64,000 bases of DNA from NCBI GenBank assembly GCA_035995425.1, contig DASYKM010000201.1, positions 1 through 64,000 of the forward strand, given 5' to 3'. Shown here piece by piece: positions 8,707-17,434 of this stretch. Below the pieces are notes generated by a model. The model was not told the DNA's origin and made no database searches. It saw only the letters and a program-made list of their open reading frames with translations. Position numbers and translations under genes: made by a program. The stretch's first letter is position 1. Each line of letters opens with the position of its first letter. The stretch comes from CADEED01 sp035995425. Its GTDB lineage: Bacteria; Pseudomonadota; Gammaproteobacteria; Steroidobacterales; Steroidobacteraceae.

Positions 8707-8931
8707 TTAGCCCTCGAGAGTAACCAGCTTCTGGCGGCCCGAAGCGCCGCTCTTGATGCGCACCTGCGCCTTGCGCAACCCGAAATGCTTCGCCACCAGC
8801 GCGACGACCGCCGCGTTGGCTTTTCCATCTACCGGCGGCGCCTTGACGCTCGCCACCCAGCTCCCATCGGGCAGCTCCGCCAGGCCTTCCACGCGGGAGC
8901 CCGGCTTTACCTTGAGTCGCAGGGTCCTCAT
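8707..8931 (-). CDS. DUF167 family protein (YggU-like)
   Basis: This small 74-residue protein shows the full DUF167 pattern: LRLKVKPGSRVEG, then VKAPPVDGKANAAVVALVAKHFG and VRIKSGASGRQKLV. Members are small basic alpha/beta proteins of unknown function, widely conserved. It is the first gene of a minus-strand unit DUF167-GST-hydrolase and is divergent from the sigma factor gene with about 60 bases between them. Confidence 0.9.
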   Translation of the reverse strand: MRTLRLKVKPGSRVEGLAELPDGSWVASVKAPPVDGKANAAVVALVAKHFGLRKAQVRIKSGASGRQKLVTLEG

Positions 8932-8992
8932 TCAACAAACGCCTCGGCCTGTGACAAATCATCCGGCGTGGCGAATCATAGTGTTGACAGCC

Positions 8993-9520
8993 ATGAATGC
9001 CACCACCGCCATATCCGACGCCTCGCGGCAGCAGTTCGTCGCGCTGCTCGAGCAACACCGGCGCATGGTGTTCAAGGTCGCCAACACCTATGCACGGGCC
9101 GCGGACCGCGAGGATCTGGCGCAGGAGATCGCCGCGCAGCTGTGGCGCGCTTTTCCCGCCTTCGACGCCTCGCGGTCATTCTCGACCTGGCTGTATCGCA
9201 TCGCGCTGAACGTGGGGATTTCCCATCTGCGCGGCCACGCGACGCGCGAGCGCCGCACCGTGCCCCTGGAGCTGGAGCTGCACGAAGTGGCCGATCCGCT
9301 CGTATCCGAGTCCGGGGCCGACGAGGCGCCACGCGTGTTGGGCGAGTTCATCGCGCAGCTCGACGCGCTCAACCGCGCGCTGCTGCTGCTCTACCTCGAC
9401 GAACACTCGACGCGGGAAATCGCCGAGATTCTCGGCATCAGCGAGACGAATGTGACCACCAAGATCAACCGGCTCAAGGAGCGCGTGCGGCGCTTCGGAG
9501 AAACCCATGGAACTCGATGA
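8993..9520 (+). CDS. ECF-type RNA polymerase sigma factor
   Basis: The 175-residue product has sigma region 2 (residues about 15-85, with ADREDLAQEIAAQLWRAFPAF and SFSTWLYRIALNV) and region 4 (about 120-170, with LYLDEHSTREIAEILGISE and a recognition helix near TNVTTKINRLKERV). This is a compact extracytoplasmic-function sigma factor. ATG at 8993 fits the family length; longer starts run back into the DUF167 promoter region. The next gene overlaps its end by 14 bases and encodes a membrane protein, the usual position for an anti-sigma factor. Confidence 0.9.
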   Translation: MNATTAISDASRQQFVALLEQHRRMVFKVANTYARAADREDLAQEIAAQLWRAFPAFDASRSFSTWLYRIALNVGISHLRGHATRERRTVPLELELHEVADPLVSESGADEAPRVLGEFIAQLDALNRALLLLYLDEHSTREIAEILGISETNVTTKINRLKERVRRFGETHGTR

Positions 9521-10163
9521 ACTCAAGCGGCAGTGGCAGGAGCTCGACCGGAAGCTCGAGCGCAGCCTCTCGCTCAACCTGCGCCTGCTCACCGAATCAC
9601 GCGCGCGCCGCACCAAGCGGTGGCTGCTGCCGATATTGCTGATGCAGCCGCTGCAGTTCGCCATCGGACTCGCGTTGACCGCCTACTTCGCGCGGTTCTG
9701 GTTCGCGCATCTCGGCACGCCGTCGCTGTTCGTGAGCGGCATGGTGGTGCACGCCATGTGCGTCGCGCTCATGATCGACGCCGTCATGCGGGTTCTGATC
9801 ATCGTGCGCATCAACTACGCCGCGCCCGTGGTGACCATCCAGCGCTATCTCGCGCTGTTGCGCCGCCGGGAGATCCACTCATTCAAATGGACCTGGATGC
9901 TGACGTTTCTCGCGGCGCCGGCAATGCTGGTCGTCGGCGCCAAGGTGGTGGCCGGCGTCGACCTCTGGGCGGTGGCGCCCGCGGCGGTGATCGATACGGC
10001 CATCGGCGGAGCGATCGGCGCCGGGCTGTCGTACGCTTTCGACCGTTGGGCGCAGCGCGGCAGGGGCCGTGTTTCCGCGCTCATGGATCGCATATATGTG
10101 GGATATAGCATCGCGCGGGCCCAGGCCGCACTTGATGAGATCGACGAATTCGTGCGGGAGTGA
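9507..10163 (+). CDS. Four-TM membrane protein coupled to the sigma factor (candidate anti-sigma)
   Basis: The 218-residue protein has a cytosolic N-terminal segment (MELDELKRQWQELDRKLE, coiled-coil-like), about four transmembrane helices (residues 40-60, 72-98, 130-150, 155-175) and a basic C-terminal tail ending in a helix. It overlaps the sigma gene by 14 bases, so it is translationally coupled. I see no zinc-binding HxxxCxxC anti-sigma motif. The short amphipathic N-terminus could bind the sigma factor; this is inferred from position only. It resembles uncharacterised membrane proteins commonly found after ECF genes. Confidence 0.7.
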   Translation: MELDELKRQWQELDRKLERSLSLNLRLLTESRARRTKRWLLPILLMQPLQFAIGLALTAYFARFWFAHLGTPSLFVSGMVVHAMCVALMIDAVMRVLIIVRINYAAPVVTIQRYLALLRRREIHSFKWTWMLTFLAAPAMLVVGAKVVAGVDLWAVAPAAVIDTAIGGAIGAGLSYAFDRWAQRGRGRVSALMDRIYVGYSIARAQAALDEIDEFVRE

Positions 10164-10201
10164 GCGGCGTGCCGCCCGCTCCCGCGCGAGGACGAATTCG
10201 A

Positions 10202-10720
10202 TCAGGCCATCGTCTTGCCGGTCTCCAGCAGCGACTTGAGATCGCTGAGGATCCAGTTCCATCCGCCGCCGCCCTGCGTGCTGAAGGTGGACGTGGTGGC
10301 GCCGGTCATCATCGGCAGGCCCGTGGTGTCGTGCGTGACGGTCAGCCGGCAGAAGCCGCCCGCGGTCTGCTCGATCTCGAAGGTGATGCGAGAAAAACCT
10401 TCCGCCCGGTGCGCCTCGTTGAACAGGAAGCGATAGGTCTGCACCAGTTTGACCGGTGGCTTCGCTTCGATGACTTCGCCATCGACGATCACTTCGGGCA
10501 ATCCCATGGCCTGCATCTGCGCGTTGGCGATGCAGCGGAATTTTCCACCCGGTTTGAGCTCATAGTGGCTCACGCCCCGGTAACCATATTTCCCGTTGAA
10601 TTCGGGACTGGTGATGTGATCCCAGATCGCACCCGGCTCGGCCTTGATGTAGATCTCGTGGATGTGGGTGGTCGAACTGGCCGGCAGTGGCCTCAGGCTC
10701 TCTTGCGCAACGGGGGGCAT
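10202..10720 (-). CDS. SRPBCC domain protein (AHSA1-like)
   Basis: This 172-residue protein has the START-like AHSA1 pattern: a first strand HIHEIYIKAEPGAIWDHI, then KYGYRGVSHYELKPGGKF and a C-terminal helix GGGGWNWILSDLKSLLETG. Such proteins bind hydrophobic ligands in a deep cavity. The start ATG at 10720 lies 28 bases inside the end of the ArsR-like regulator, so both are expressed together. ArsR plus SRPBCC pairs are common; the regulator probably controls both through the palindrome upstream. Ligand is unknown. Confidence 0.85.
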   Translation of the reverse strand: MPPVAQESLRPLPASSTTHIHEIYIKAEPGAIWDHITSPEFNGKYGYRGVSHYELKPGGKFRCIANAQMQAMGLPEVIVDGEVIEAKPPVKLVQTYRFLFNEAHRAEGFSRITFEIEQTAGGFCRLTVTHDTTGLPMMTGATTSTFSTQGGGGWNWILSDLKSLLETGKTMA

Positions 10721-11037
10721 TTGGTTTTCTCCAGTGTATTTTTGAGGTCGGCGAGCGCGGACAGTTCGCGCTCCTTGTATTTGTCGATCCAGCGGTGGTG
10801 AATCAGACGGATCGGGACGGCATTCAGAAAATGTAATTTCTCGCGGCCTGCGCGCCGCGTGATGACCAGGCCGGCCTCTTCCAGCACCTTGAGGTGCTTC
10901 ATGACCCCAAAGCGGGTCATCTCGAGTTCCCACTCGAGCTCGGAGAGCGTCTGGCCATCGCGCTTGTGCAGCAGATCGAGCAGGAACCTGCGCGATGAAT
11001 CCGCCAGAGCCTTGAACACCAGATCGTCGCTGAGCAT
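10693..11037 (-). CDS. ArsR-family winged-helix transcriptional regulator
   Basis: The 114-residue product contains an ArsR-type winged helix: FKALADSSRRFLLDLLHKRDG, LSELEWELEMTRFGVMKHLK (recognition helix) and LVITRRAGREKLHFLN (wing). There is no metal-binding CxC motif, as expected for the ArsR-like regulators paired with SRPBCC proteins. The chosen ATG at 11037 is the one matching the family N-terminus; a perfect palindrome sits 12 bases upstream and is the likely operator. It is divergent from the M23 peptidase gene. Confidence 0.88.
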   Translation of the reverse strand: MLSDDLVFKALADSSRRFLLDLLHKRDGQTLSELEWELEMTRFGVMKHLKVLEEAGLVITRRAGREKLHFLNAVPIRLIHHRWIDKYKERELSALADLKNTLEKTKCPPLRKRA

Positions 11038-11048
11038 GGGCGCAATAT

Positions 11049-11068
11049 ATGTGACCGTTTGGTCACAT
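11049..11068. promoter_or_regulatory. Operator-like palindrome upstream of the ArsR gene
   Basis: ATGTGACC and GGTCACAT form a perfect 8-bp dyad around a 4-base spacer. It lies between the divergent ArsR-like gene (start 11037) and the M23 peptidase gene (start 11110), immediately before the ArsR start. Size and symmetry fit a winged-helix dimer site. Autoregulation is inferred from position. Confidence 0.6.
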
Positions 11069-11109
11069 GTCAATGCAACCCGTTGCGCACCTGGTGCGTA
11101 TAAAGCGGC

Positions 11110-12255
11110 ATGAAGATCATTAGTCAGTCGCTATTGCTCGGATTGGCGCTGGTGCTCCTGAGCACGGTTGCCATCGCCGCCGCGGATACTCAGCAACCCA
11201 ACGCGCCGGCGGCGGAGCAGTGGCCCCTGCCTCTCGAGGTGGCGGTGCTGTTCGAGCCCACACCTTTCCAGAGCGGGGGCCGTACCAACCTCGCGTACGA
11301 GGTCTATCTACGCAATTTCGGATCGGACACCATCACCGTTCGAAGCATCGAGGTGCTGGACGCCGATGCGCGGGCCGCGCCCCCGCTCACCGCAATCGCC
11401 GGCGAGCAACTCGATTCCATCCTGGAATCCGTTGCACACACGCCAGCGGTTGAAGGCGCGGCAAAGACTCAAATCCTGCCGGGCGCCAGCGCCGTCGCTT
11501 TCATGTGGGTCTCACTCGATCGCTCCGCCAGGGTTCCGACGCATCTTCGCCACCGCGTGCTCACCGCCGACAATGTGGCGGAAGGTCCCGTGGTCGGTAC
11601 GCAAAACCTGCTCCGGGTACTCACTTCGCCGGTCACTGGCATGCACTGGCTGGGATCCGACGCTCCCAGCAACGACCCGGAAAATCATCACCGCCGGGGA
11701 GTTCTCGTGATGGAAGGCCGCGCAACGATCGACCGGCGATTCGCCACCGACTGGAAGCAGGTTGAAAACGGCGCGCCGTTCTCGGGCGACAAGCTCGACA
11801 AGCGCGCGTACTACGCCTATGGAAAGCCGGTCCGGGCGGTGGCCGACGCGCGAGTGGTGGCCGTGAAAGACGGCTTTCCCGACAACGTGCCGGGGCACTT
11901 CGAAGCATTTCATCCGGCGGTGCCGATCACCCTGGCCACCATTTTTGGCAATCGCATCACGCTCGACCTGGGCCACGGGCAATTCGCGCACTACTTTCAC
12001 TTGCAGGCCGGCAGCCTGCAGGTGAAGGCCGGCGATCGCGTGCGGCGCGGCCAACTACTGGCGAGAATCGGCGCTTCGGGCGACGCGCGCGAGCCGCATC
12101 TGCACTTCGAAGTGACCACCTCCGCCAAGCCGATCGTCGGCGAAGGCCTTCCCTATGTGATCGACGAGTACCAGATTTCAGCCACCGGCGATCGGCCGGC
12201 AGAGCGGCGCACGCGCGGGCTTCCGCTGAAGGATGAGATCGTCGATTTCAGATGA
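11110..12255 (+). CDS. M23 family metallopeptidase (secreted)
   Basis: The 381-residue product has a signal peptide (cleavage after about residue 24, AIAAA), an N-terminal beta-rich domain of about 150 residues, and a C-terminal LytM/M23-like domain with DLGHGQFAHYFHLQAGSLQ, VRRGQLLARIGASGDA and EPHLHFEV. The HxH of PHLHFE and AHYFHL are the usual zinc and catalytic-site region; the first conserved His of the family, normally before an extra Asp ligand, is not clearly present near FATDW. It may therefore be a reduced-activity or divergent peptidoglycan endopeptidase. Confidence 0.82.
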   Translation: MKIISQSLLLGLALVLLSTVAIAAADTQQPNAPAAEQWPLPLEVAVLFEPTPFQSGGRTNLAYEVYLRNFGSDTITVRSIEVLDADARAAPPLTAIAGEQLDSILESVAHTPAVEGAAKTQILPGASAVAFMWVSLDRSARVPTHLRHRVLTADNVAEGPVVGTQNLLRVLTSPVTGMHWLGSDAPSNDPENHHRRGVLVMEGRATIDRRFATDWKQVENGAPFSGDKLDKRAYYAYGKPVRAVADARVVAVKDGFPDNVPGHFEAFHPAVPITLATIFGNRITLDLGHGQFAHYFHLQAGSLQVKAGDRVRRGQLLARIGASGDAREPHLHFEVTTSAKPIVGEGLPYVIDEYQISATGDRPAERRTRGLPLKDEIVDFR

Positions 12256-12270
12256 GCGCTTGATACCCGC

Positions 12271-14493
12271 CTATGGATTCTTCGCCAGCTCACGCAGCGC
12301 GCAGTCGAGCGTCTCGTCGCGGCCTTCGCGCAAGCCGGCGATGGTGTTCGGGCACTCGATGTCGAGCGCGACACCCACCTGCTGCGTCGGACGGCGATCC
12401 GGATAGAAGACGCCGAGACCGCTCATCGCCGCGCCAAGATTTCCGGGCAGCCTGATCGGCACGATGTTGCCGTCCGCTCCCGCGGTCTGCGTGCCGACGA
12501 TGATGGCGCGCGGGCTCGCACGCAGTGCCATGGCGGTGTATTCCGCCTGGCTCATCGATGTTTCGTCGACGAGAATCGCGACGCGGCCACCAAAGTGCGG
12601 TTCCTGTGGTTCGAGTGACGGGGAAGCAGCCCAGTGGAACGCACCGGGATTCGAAAGATCCGGCATCGTGAAAGCGACGAAGGGCGTCTTGCTATCTACC
12701 AGAAGCGTGCCCAGCGAATAAACCACGTATTCGGACGGATAGTTGCGGATGTCCACGATCAGCGCCCTCGCGGCGCGCGCCTTCTCGATGTATCCCGCGA
12801 CTTCCGCCGACCTTATGGACGACAACTTCAGGTACGCCACCTCCGGCGACAGCATCTGGAAAGTATCGCCAGGCCGATCATTGCGCCAGCCGGCCGTGAA
12901 CTGAGGCACGAAGGGCACGCGCTGAGCCTCGATCGCCTGCACACCGTCGCGCATCACCTCGACCCGAGCGTTGCCGCACGCTCCACGCGTCAGGCCCCGC
13001 GCAATCTGCGTCATGCGCGCGTTCTCGTTCGACGCGCCGTAAAGCCGGCGCGCGTTGCGCGCGATGTCATCGACGGGCGTGCCGTCCAGCGAGAGCAGTA
13101 CATCTGCCGCCTTGAACCTGCGCGCGTTCTCGTCGTCCGTGGCCAGCGCCTTGACGACGAACTTTCCCTGCAGGTAGCGCAGATGCACCGGGAGCACGCA
13201 CTTGCCCACGGGTTCGCGCAGTTCACCGGAACTCCACAGATTGGCGTGTCCGTCATCCACGCGCGCGACCAGCGCGAGCATCTCGCGCTGGAAAGCCGCG
13301 GACTCCATCGACGCCGCCGCGTTGCGCAGCGAGTCACGAAGCACGTCATCCCAGTCTTCGTCGATGAGCGCGCGATACGGGAACCAGTACTCGACCACGT
13401 TCCACAACCGGTAGATCGCGAGCACCTGGAAGCCGGTGTCCGGGAACTTCACCTGCGCATAGTCAGGCTCGTCACCGAGCAGCGCGCTGCCCACGTTCGG
13501 ACTGATGCATACGAAATTCTGCCGGCCGGGAAGCCGATTGCGGTAGATAGCCTTCAGGTGCTCGCTGAGATCCTTGCCGAGCAGCTTCCGGTCACCGAGC
13601 CAGGCCAGTTGCGGTTGCAACTGCAGCTCCTGGCTGTCCGCGAGGGTGGAGCGCGGCGGCACCGGCCCCAGCGAGTCGATCCATTCGACCAGCAGGCGTC
13701 GCACATCACGCGGGCTCCGCGCGGCCATGAGCATCGGCAACTTGTGCAGCAGATCGAAATCCCAATGACGCTGGCCGGCGGTTACCGCCGGGTGGTGATA
13801 CTTGAGGAATCCCCACACCTTGCCGGTGAGTACGAGCGCGTCGAGCTGCGCGTCGCTGACCTGTGCCATTGAAAAACGCGAGCCTGCGTCGAACTCATGG
13901 TCGCGCGACACGACGGATTCGCGAGCGCCGGGCTCGGTGCCCTCGAGTGGCTGGCCGTCGATCAACAGCTCGAAACCATCCGCCCACGCGCGGCCGTTTC
14001 CCGAAAAGCTGATGCCAAAGATCAGCGTCTGCGCCTCGGGCTGACGCTCGAAGTGAATCGAATAGCGCGCCCACTCACCCGTGACCTTGGCAGAATCGTC
14101 GAGGTTGACGAAGGCGAGGCTCGGCTTCTCGCCGTCCTGCCGCATCCACAAGCGGGGCGTCCCACCTTCGGCGCGCATCCAGCCGCGCAGCTCGATGGAT
14201 TTTCCCGTGAAGGAAATCGGGAGGCTGCGCGCCACGGAAGTAAACTCGCCGGCGCTCTTGTCATTGCGCTCGAGGCGCAGCGAGCGCGGGCCGCTGTGTT
14301 TCTGAACGGAGTCGCGGAACACGGTGCCGGCTGGATATCCGGACCATCCGCCGGGCAGTCCATTGGTCGTTTCGACATCGAAATCCAGCATCGCTGCACT
14401 CAGTCGCAGCTCCTCGCAGCTCTGCGCATGCGCGGTGCCGGCCATCCACCATGTCATGGCCAAAGCCAATGGCAAGCGCGCGCCGCATCGCAT
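12271..14493 (-). CDS. Secreted S41 family peptidase with N-terminal carbohydrate-binding-like domain
   Basis: This 740-residue protein has a signal peptide (ending AHAQ), a jelly-roll-like N-terminal region (about 30-190) with GPRSLRLERND and IELRGWMRAEGG, and a C-terminal S41 domain. The catalytic segment ILVDETSMSQAEYTAMAL places the nucleophile Ser near residue 646, followed by GTQTAGADGN. A PDZ-like section lies around 430-520. Its start is three bases after the GH97 stop on the same strand, so the two genes form an operon. Role in processing exported proteins or peptides is inferred from family. Confidence 0.87.
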   Translation of the reverse strand: MRCGARLPLALAMTWWMAGTAHAQSCEELRLSAAMLDFDVETTNGLPGGWSGYPAGTVFRDSVQKHSGPRSLRLERNDKSAGEFTSVARSLPISFTGKSIELRGWMRAEGGTPRLWMRQDGEKPSLAFVNLDDSAKVTGEWARYSIHFERQPEAQTLIFGISFSGNGRAWADGFELLIDGQPLEGTEPGARESVVSRDHEFDAGSRFSMAQVSDAQLDALVLTGKVWGFLKYHHPAVTAGQRHWDFDLLHKLPMLMAARSPRDVRRLLVEWIDSLGPVPPRSTLADSQELQLQPQLAWLGDRKLLGKDLSEHLKAIYRNRLPGRQNFVCISPNVGSALLGDEPDYAQVKFPDTGFQVLAIYRLWNVVEYWFPYRALIDEDWDDVLRDSLRNAAASMESAAFQREMLALVARVDDGHANLWSSGELREPVGKCVLPVHLRYLQGKFVVKALATDDENARRFKAADVLLSLDGTPVDDIARNARRLYGASNENARMTQIARGLTRGACGNARVEVMRDGVQAIEAQRVPFVPQFTAGWRNDRPGDTFQMLSPEVAYLKLSSIRSAEVAGYIEKARAARALIVDIRNYPSEYVVYSLGTLLVDSKTPFVAFTMPDLSNPGAFHWAASPSLEPQEPHFGGRVAILVDETSMSQAEYTAMALRASPRAIIVGTQTAGADGNIVPIRLPGNLGAAMSGLGVFYPDRRPTQQVGVALDIECPNTIAGLREGRDETLDCALRELAKNP

Positions 14494-14496
14494 GGG

Positions 14497-16500
14497 CTAC
14501 TCCAGTGTCAGTACGAACCCGCCCCGCGGGCGAATGGTGATCTCGTCCGATGTAACGCCCTTCTCGAGCGGAAAGGGTTCGCTCTTGAAGCCAAGGAAGT
14601 CGATGCCGTCGGTGATGAGCGCGCCCTGCTTCGTGATCCCCAGCGCTTTCAGGTCTATCTTCACCTTGCGCGGCGCGCGGTCGGCGTTGATGCCGGCGAC
14701 GTACCACGTGGAGCCGGCCCGCCGGGCCATCACCACGTACTGACCCGGAAACCCGTCGATGAACTTCACGTCATCCCAAACTACCGGCACTCTCTTCAGG
14801 AAGTCGCGCACGTACGCGGGCGCCTTGGCCATGCCGGCGGGAATCTCGGCGAAGTGCTGGATGCCCGAGGTGAACAGCACCGAAGTCGCCAGCTCGAACG
14901 CCGCCGACGTGCGGCGCTCGACGGTATTGTTGAGGCGATCGAGTACCACCGGCGTGAAGTCCATCGGGTCGAAGACATTGCGCGCAAACGGCAGCATCGC
15001 GTCGTGCGTGGGCGATTCCTCGGCGTTGCGCTGTTCGAACGTGTTGTATTCGAGGCCGCGCACCGCTTCCATCGTCATGAGGTTCGGCCAGGTGCGCTGC
15101 CAGCCACGCGGCAGCGTGGCACCGTGGAAGTTGGTGGCGAGACCGATGCGTGCGGTGTCTTCGAGGATGTCCTGGTAATAGGCAATGGTCGACTGCGCAT
15201 CGCCCGCGAAGAAATCCACTTTGACGCCGGCGATGCCGAGGTCCTTGATCTTCGAAAGCTCGGCGCGCCGCGTGGCTGGGTCGAACATGCGATCGCGCGG
15301 CGTCAACGGCGTGGTGTTCCATTCGCCGGCGGAGTTGTACCAGATGAGTATCTTCACGTTCTTCGCGCGGCCGTATTCGACCAGCTCTTTCAGGCCGTCG
15401 TAGCCGATCTGCCGGTCCCAGGCCGAATCCACCAGCGTGTACTGCCAGCCCATCTGCGCCGCATAGTCGATGAACTTCTTCTGCACGTTGACCACGGTGT
15501 TGTCGTCGCCCATCAACGGCCAGCTCCACGACGCCTTGCCGGGCCCGGACGCCGTGGTCTTGAAACCCTTCGCCGGTGGATCGGCAAGGTCGGTGCCCAG
15601 CGCGGATTCGGTGATCGCCTTCAGGTCGCCGACGACGGCGAAGCGCCACGGCGTGGTCCATGGCAGCGTGGATTCCGGCGTGACCGCGCCACCATTGCTG
15701 GTCTCGAGCGGTCCCGGAAAGTCTATGAAGTACTCGCTGCTGCGCCTTGCGGCCAGCAGCCGCGAACCGCAATAGTTACGGCGAAGTCCCGTCTCGCTGA
15801 CTAACAACCACGTGTCGCCTCCCTGGACAGGCGAGCGGAACAGCGCCGGGAAAACCCACGCGCCGCCCTGCAGCGAAGGCTGCCCCACCGGAATGTCGCG
15901 CTCGTAATACTCCTCATAGGAAGGATTCGATTCGTGCCAGCCGGAACGCGCCGGCGCGATCGGTTGCAGCCAGCCGTGCGTGCCGGCGAGGAAATTGAAT
16001 GAGGATGCCTCTCTCGAGATCTTGTGGATCTTCGCGTCCGTCTCGGGAAACACGTAGCGGAACGCGAAGCCGTCATTCGACACCTGCACTTCGATGTCCA
16101 TGCGCGCGGCGGCAGCCGTTTGCAGCTCGATGACGGCACGATTCGCCCGGTAGGAATTCTGGCGGCGCTTGGAATTGAGCAGCTCGTAGCGGTCGCTGAT
16201 CTTTTCGAGCGAGGCCAGGCGCTTGCCGTAGTTGGCCGTGGGCGAGAGCGCGACCGAGAAATCCGCGTCATCGCGCACCACGCCCAGGTGCGACTTCTGC
16301 AGCACCGCCTTGCCGGCGAGACTCACGGAGTAGATCGGCTGGCCGCCCTCATCCATTGTGAACGTGAACACCAGGCGCCCGTCCGGGCTTGGGACGTCCA
16401 TCTTTGGGATCAGCGTCATCGCGGCCGCGGATGTGGCCATTCCCAATGAAGCGATGGCAAAGGCGGCGATGGCGGCAAGCGCCACTCGGATGATCGTCAT
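14497..16500 (-). CDS. Glycoside hydrolase family 97 (SusB-like)
   Basis: The 667-residue product has a signal peptide (ending near SAAA) and the GH97 layout: an N-terminal beta-sandwich beginning VPSPDGRLVFTFTMDEGG, a catalytic barrel (about 290-560) and a C-terminal beta domain (GFVLTLE end). In the barrel, AGVKVDFFAGDAQ puts an Asp near residue 428 where retaining GH97 enzymes carry their nucleophile, suggesting the retaining (alpha-galactosidase-type) rather than the inverting SusB subgroup; this is by motif recall, not alignment. ATG at 16500 is chosen over a longer start because it directly precedes the signal peptide. Confidence 0.88.
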   Translation of the reverse strand: MTIIRVALAAIAAFAIASLGMATSAAAMTLIPKMDVPSPDGRLVFTFTMDEGGQPIYSVSLAGKAVLQKSHLGVVRDDADFSVALSPTANYGKRLASLEKISDRYELLNSKRRQNSYRANRAVIELQTAAAARMDIEVQVSNDGFAFRYVFPETDAKIHKISREASSFNFLAGTHGWLQPIAPARSGWHESNPSYEEYYERDIPVGQPSLQGGAWVFPALFRSPVQGGDTWLLVSETGLRRNYCGSRLLAARRSSEYFIDFPGPLETSNGGAVTPESTLPWTTPWRFAVVGDLKAITESALGTDLADPPAKGFKTTASGPGKASWSWPLMGDDNTVVNVQKKFIDYAAQMGWQYTLVDSAWDRQIGYDGLKELVEYGRAKNVKILIWYNSAGEWNTTPLTPRDRMFDPATRRAELSKIKDLGIAGVKVDFFAGDAQSTIAYYQDILEDTARIGLATNFHGATLPRGWQRTWPNLMTMEAVRGLEYNTFEQRNAEESPTHDAMLPFARNVFDPMDFTPVVLDRLNNTVERRTSAAFELATSVLFTSGIQHFAEIPAGMAKAPAYVRDFLKRVPVVWDDVKFIDGFPGQYVVMARRAGSTWYVAGINADRAPRKVKIDLKALGITKQGALITDGIDFLGFKSEPFPLEKGVTSDEITIRPRGGFVLTLE

Positions 16501-16544
16501 GAATGGGCTCCCCGGATTAACGCCGCGCAAGCCTAGCAGAGAGA

Positions 16545-16576
16545 CCACGGTGCCCTGGGGGAGGAGGGCACCGTGG
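16545..16576 (-). terminator. Perfect 12-bp hairpin between the GH97 gene and the upstream hypothetical gene
   Basis: CCACGGTGCCCT and AGGGCACCGTGG pair perfectly around an 8-base G-rich loop. On the minus strand it lies 36 bases past the stop of the 228-residue hypothetical gene and before the GH97 start, so it could end that transcript. There is no T-run, so it may instead be an mRNA-stabilising or attenuating hairpin. Confidence 0.5.
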
Positions 16577-16612
16577 TATTCAATCCGAGGGCATCCTTGC
16601 CCCCGCTCTCCA

Positions 16613-17299
16613 TCAAACCAGCTTTGCGGCTCCCGCCTCGAGCAACGCGTGCGCGGCGTCGGCGAAAGTGCGGCCGAGGTCGCGATCCACCGCGGTCACG
16701 GCCGCCTGTTGAAACTGTGTGCCCATGACGATGAGGTCGGTGCCATTCAACGTGTCCGAGAACCACGGCGGCGCGGGCCAGGGCAGCGGCCAGCGGATGT
16801 GCATTCCATTGCCGCAGATTTCATCGACAAACCTGGCGACGTGACCGCCAACGATGAGGATTCCACGCTCGCCACCCGGACGCGGAATGAGGTCGGCGAT
16901 TTCCGCGACCATCGCCATGCGTTCGGTGAATTCCATGATCACGGCGGCGAGGAATGCGGACTTCGGCGGCAGGGGCTGCGGATTCAGTGCAACCTGCGAG
17001 TGCGGGTCGCCGCCGATGACGTCCCAGATCTCCGGATGTTTCTCCGCGATGACACGCCAGAGATAACCGCCGGCCCCGGCGCCGATGACCGAGCGCTCGA
17101 GGGCCCTGCGGATGTACGGGTCCAGGGGGCCCGGAGGAATCTCCGGGCCGTCAGGATTGGGATATCCCGTCGTCAACTGACTAACTAAAGCCGTCAATGC
17201 ACGGGCGGACAGGTGTTTCGGCGGCGGTCGGGGACCCGGCTTCGTGGGTACCAGAGCCTCCGGCTCGGGGCCGATGCTGCGATGCGCGCTGAAATTCAT
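16613..17299 (-). CDS. Hypothetical protein with LNPQPLPP motif, 228 aa
   Basis: I do not recognise a function. The protein is soluble, proline-rich at its N-terminus (GPRPPPKHLSARALTAL), then helical. It contains ALNPQPLPPKSAFLAAV, a motif I recall from uncharacterised bacterial proteins, and a Trp/Pro-rich stretch (WPLPWPAPPWFSD). No signal peptide or membrane helix is evident. It is divergent from the TPR regulator and is separated from the downstream GH97 gene by a strong hairpin, so it is probably expressed alone. Confidence 0.6.
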   Translation of the reverse strand: MNFSAHRSIGPEPEALVPTKPGPRPPPKHLSARALTALVSQLTTGYPNPDGPEIPPGPLDPYIRRALERSVIGAGAGGYLWRVIAEKHPEIWDVIGGDPHSQVALNPQPLPPKSAFLAAVIMEFTERMAMVAEIADLIPRPGGERGILIVGGHVARFVDEICGNGMHIRWPLPWPAPPWFSDTLNGTDLIVMGTQFQQAAVTAVDRDLGRTFADAAHALLEAGAAKLV

Positions 17300-17434
17300 C
17301 GTTTTACCTCCATGCGTCTTTTTTGTGCGGTTTGCGGGGCGGAGACTCGCCCTATGGTCGCGGCGAGGCGATGGACGGGCGCTGATTCGGCGCTGACTTG
17401 TCTATGATTCACCCCCCGAATGACCGGAAGGTGC

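Noticed and set aside
13897..15804. Long open frame of 635 codons on the plus strand opposite the S41 and GH97 genes
   Set aside because: It is antisense to two genes with clear family motifs and has the Arg/His/Gly-rich composition expected from the complementary strand of GC-rich coding DNA.
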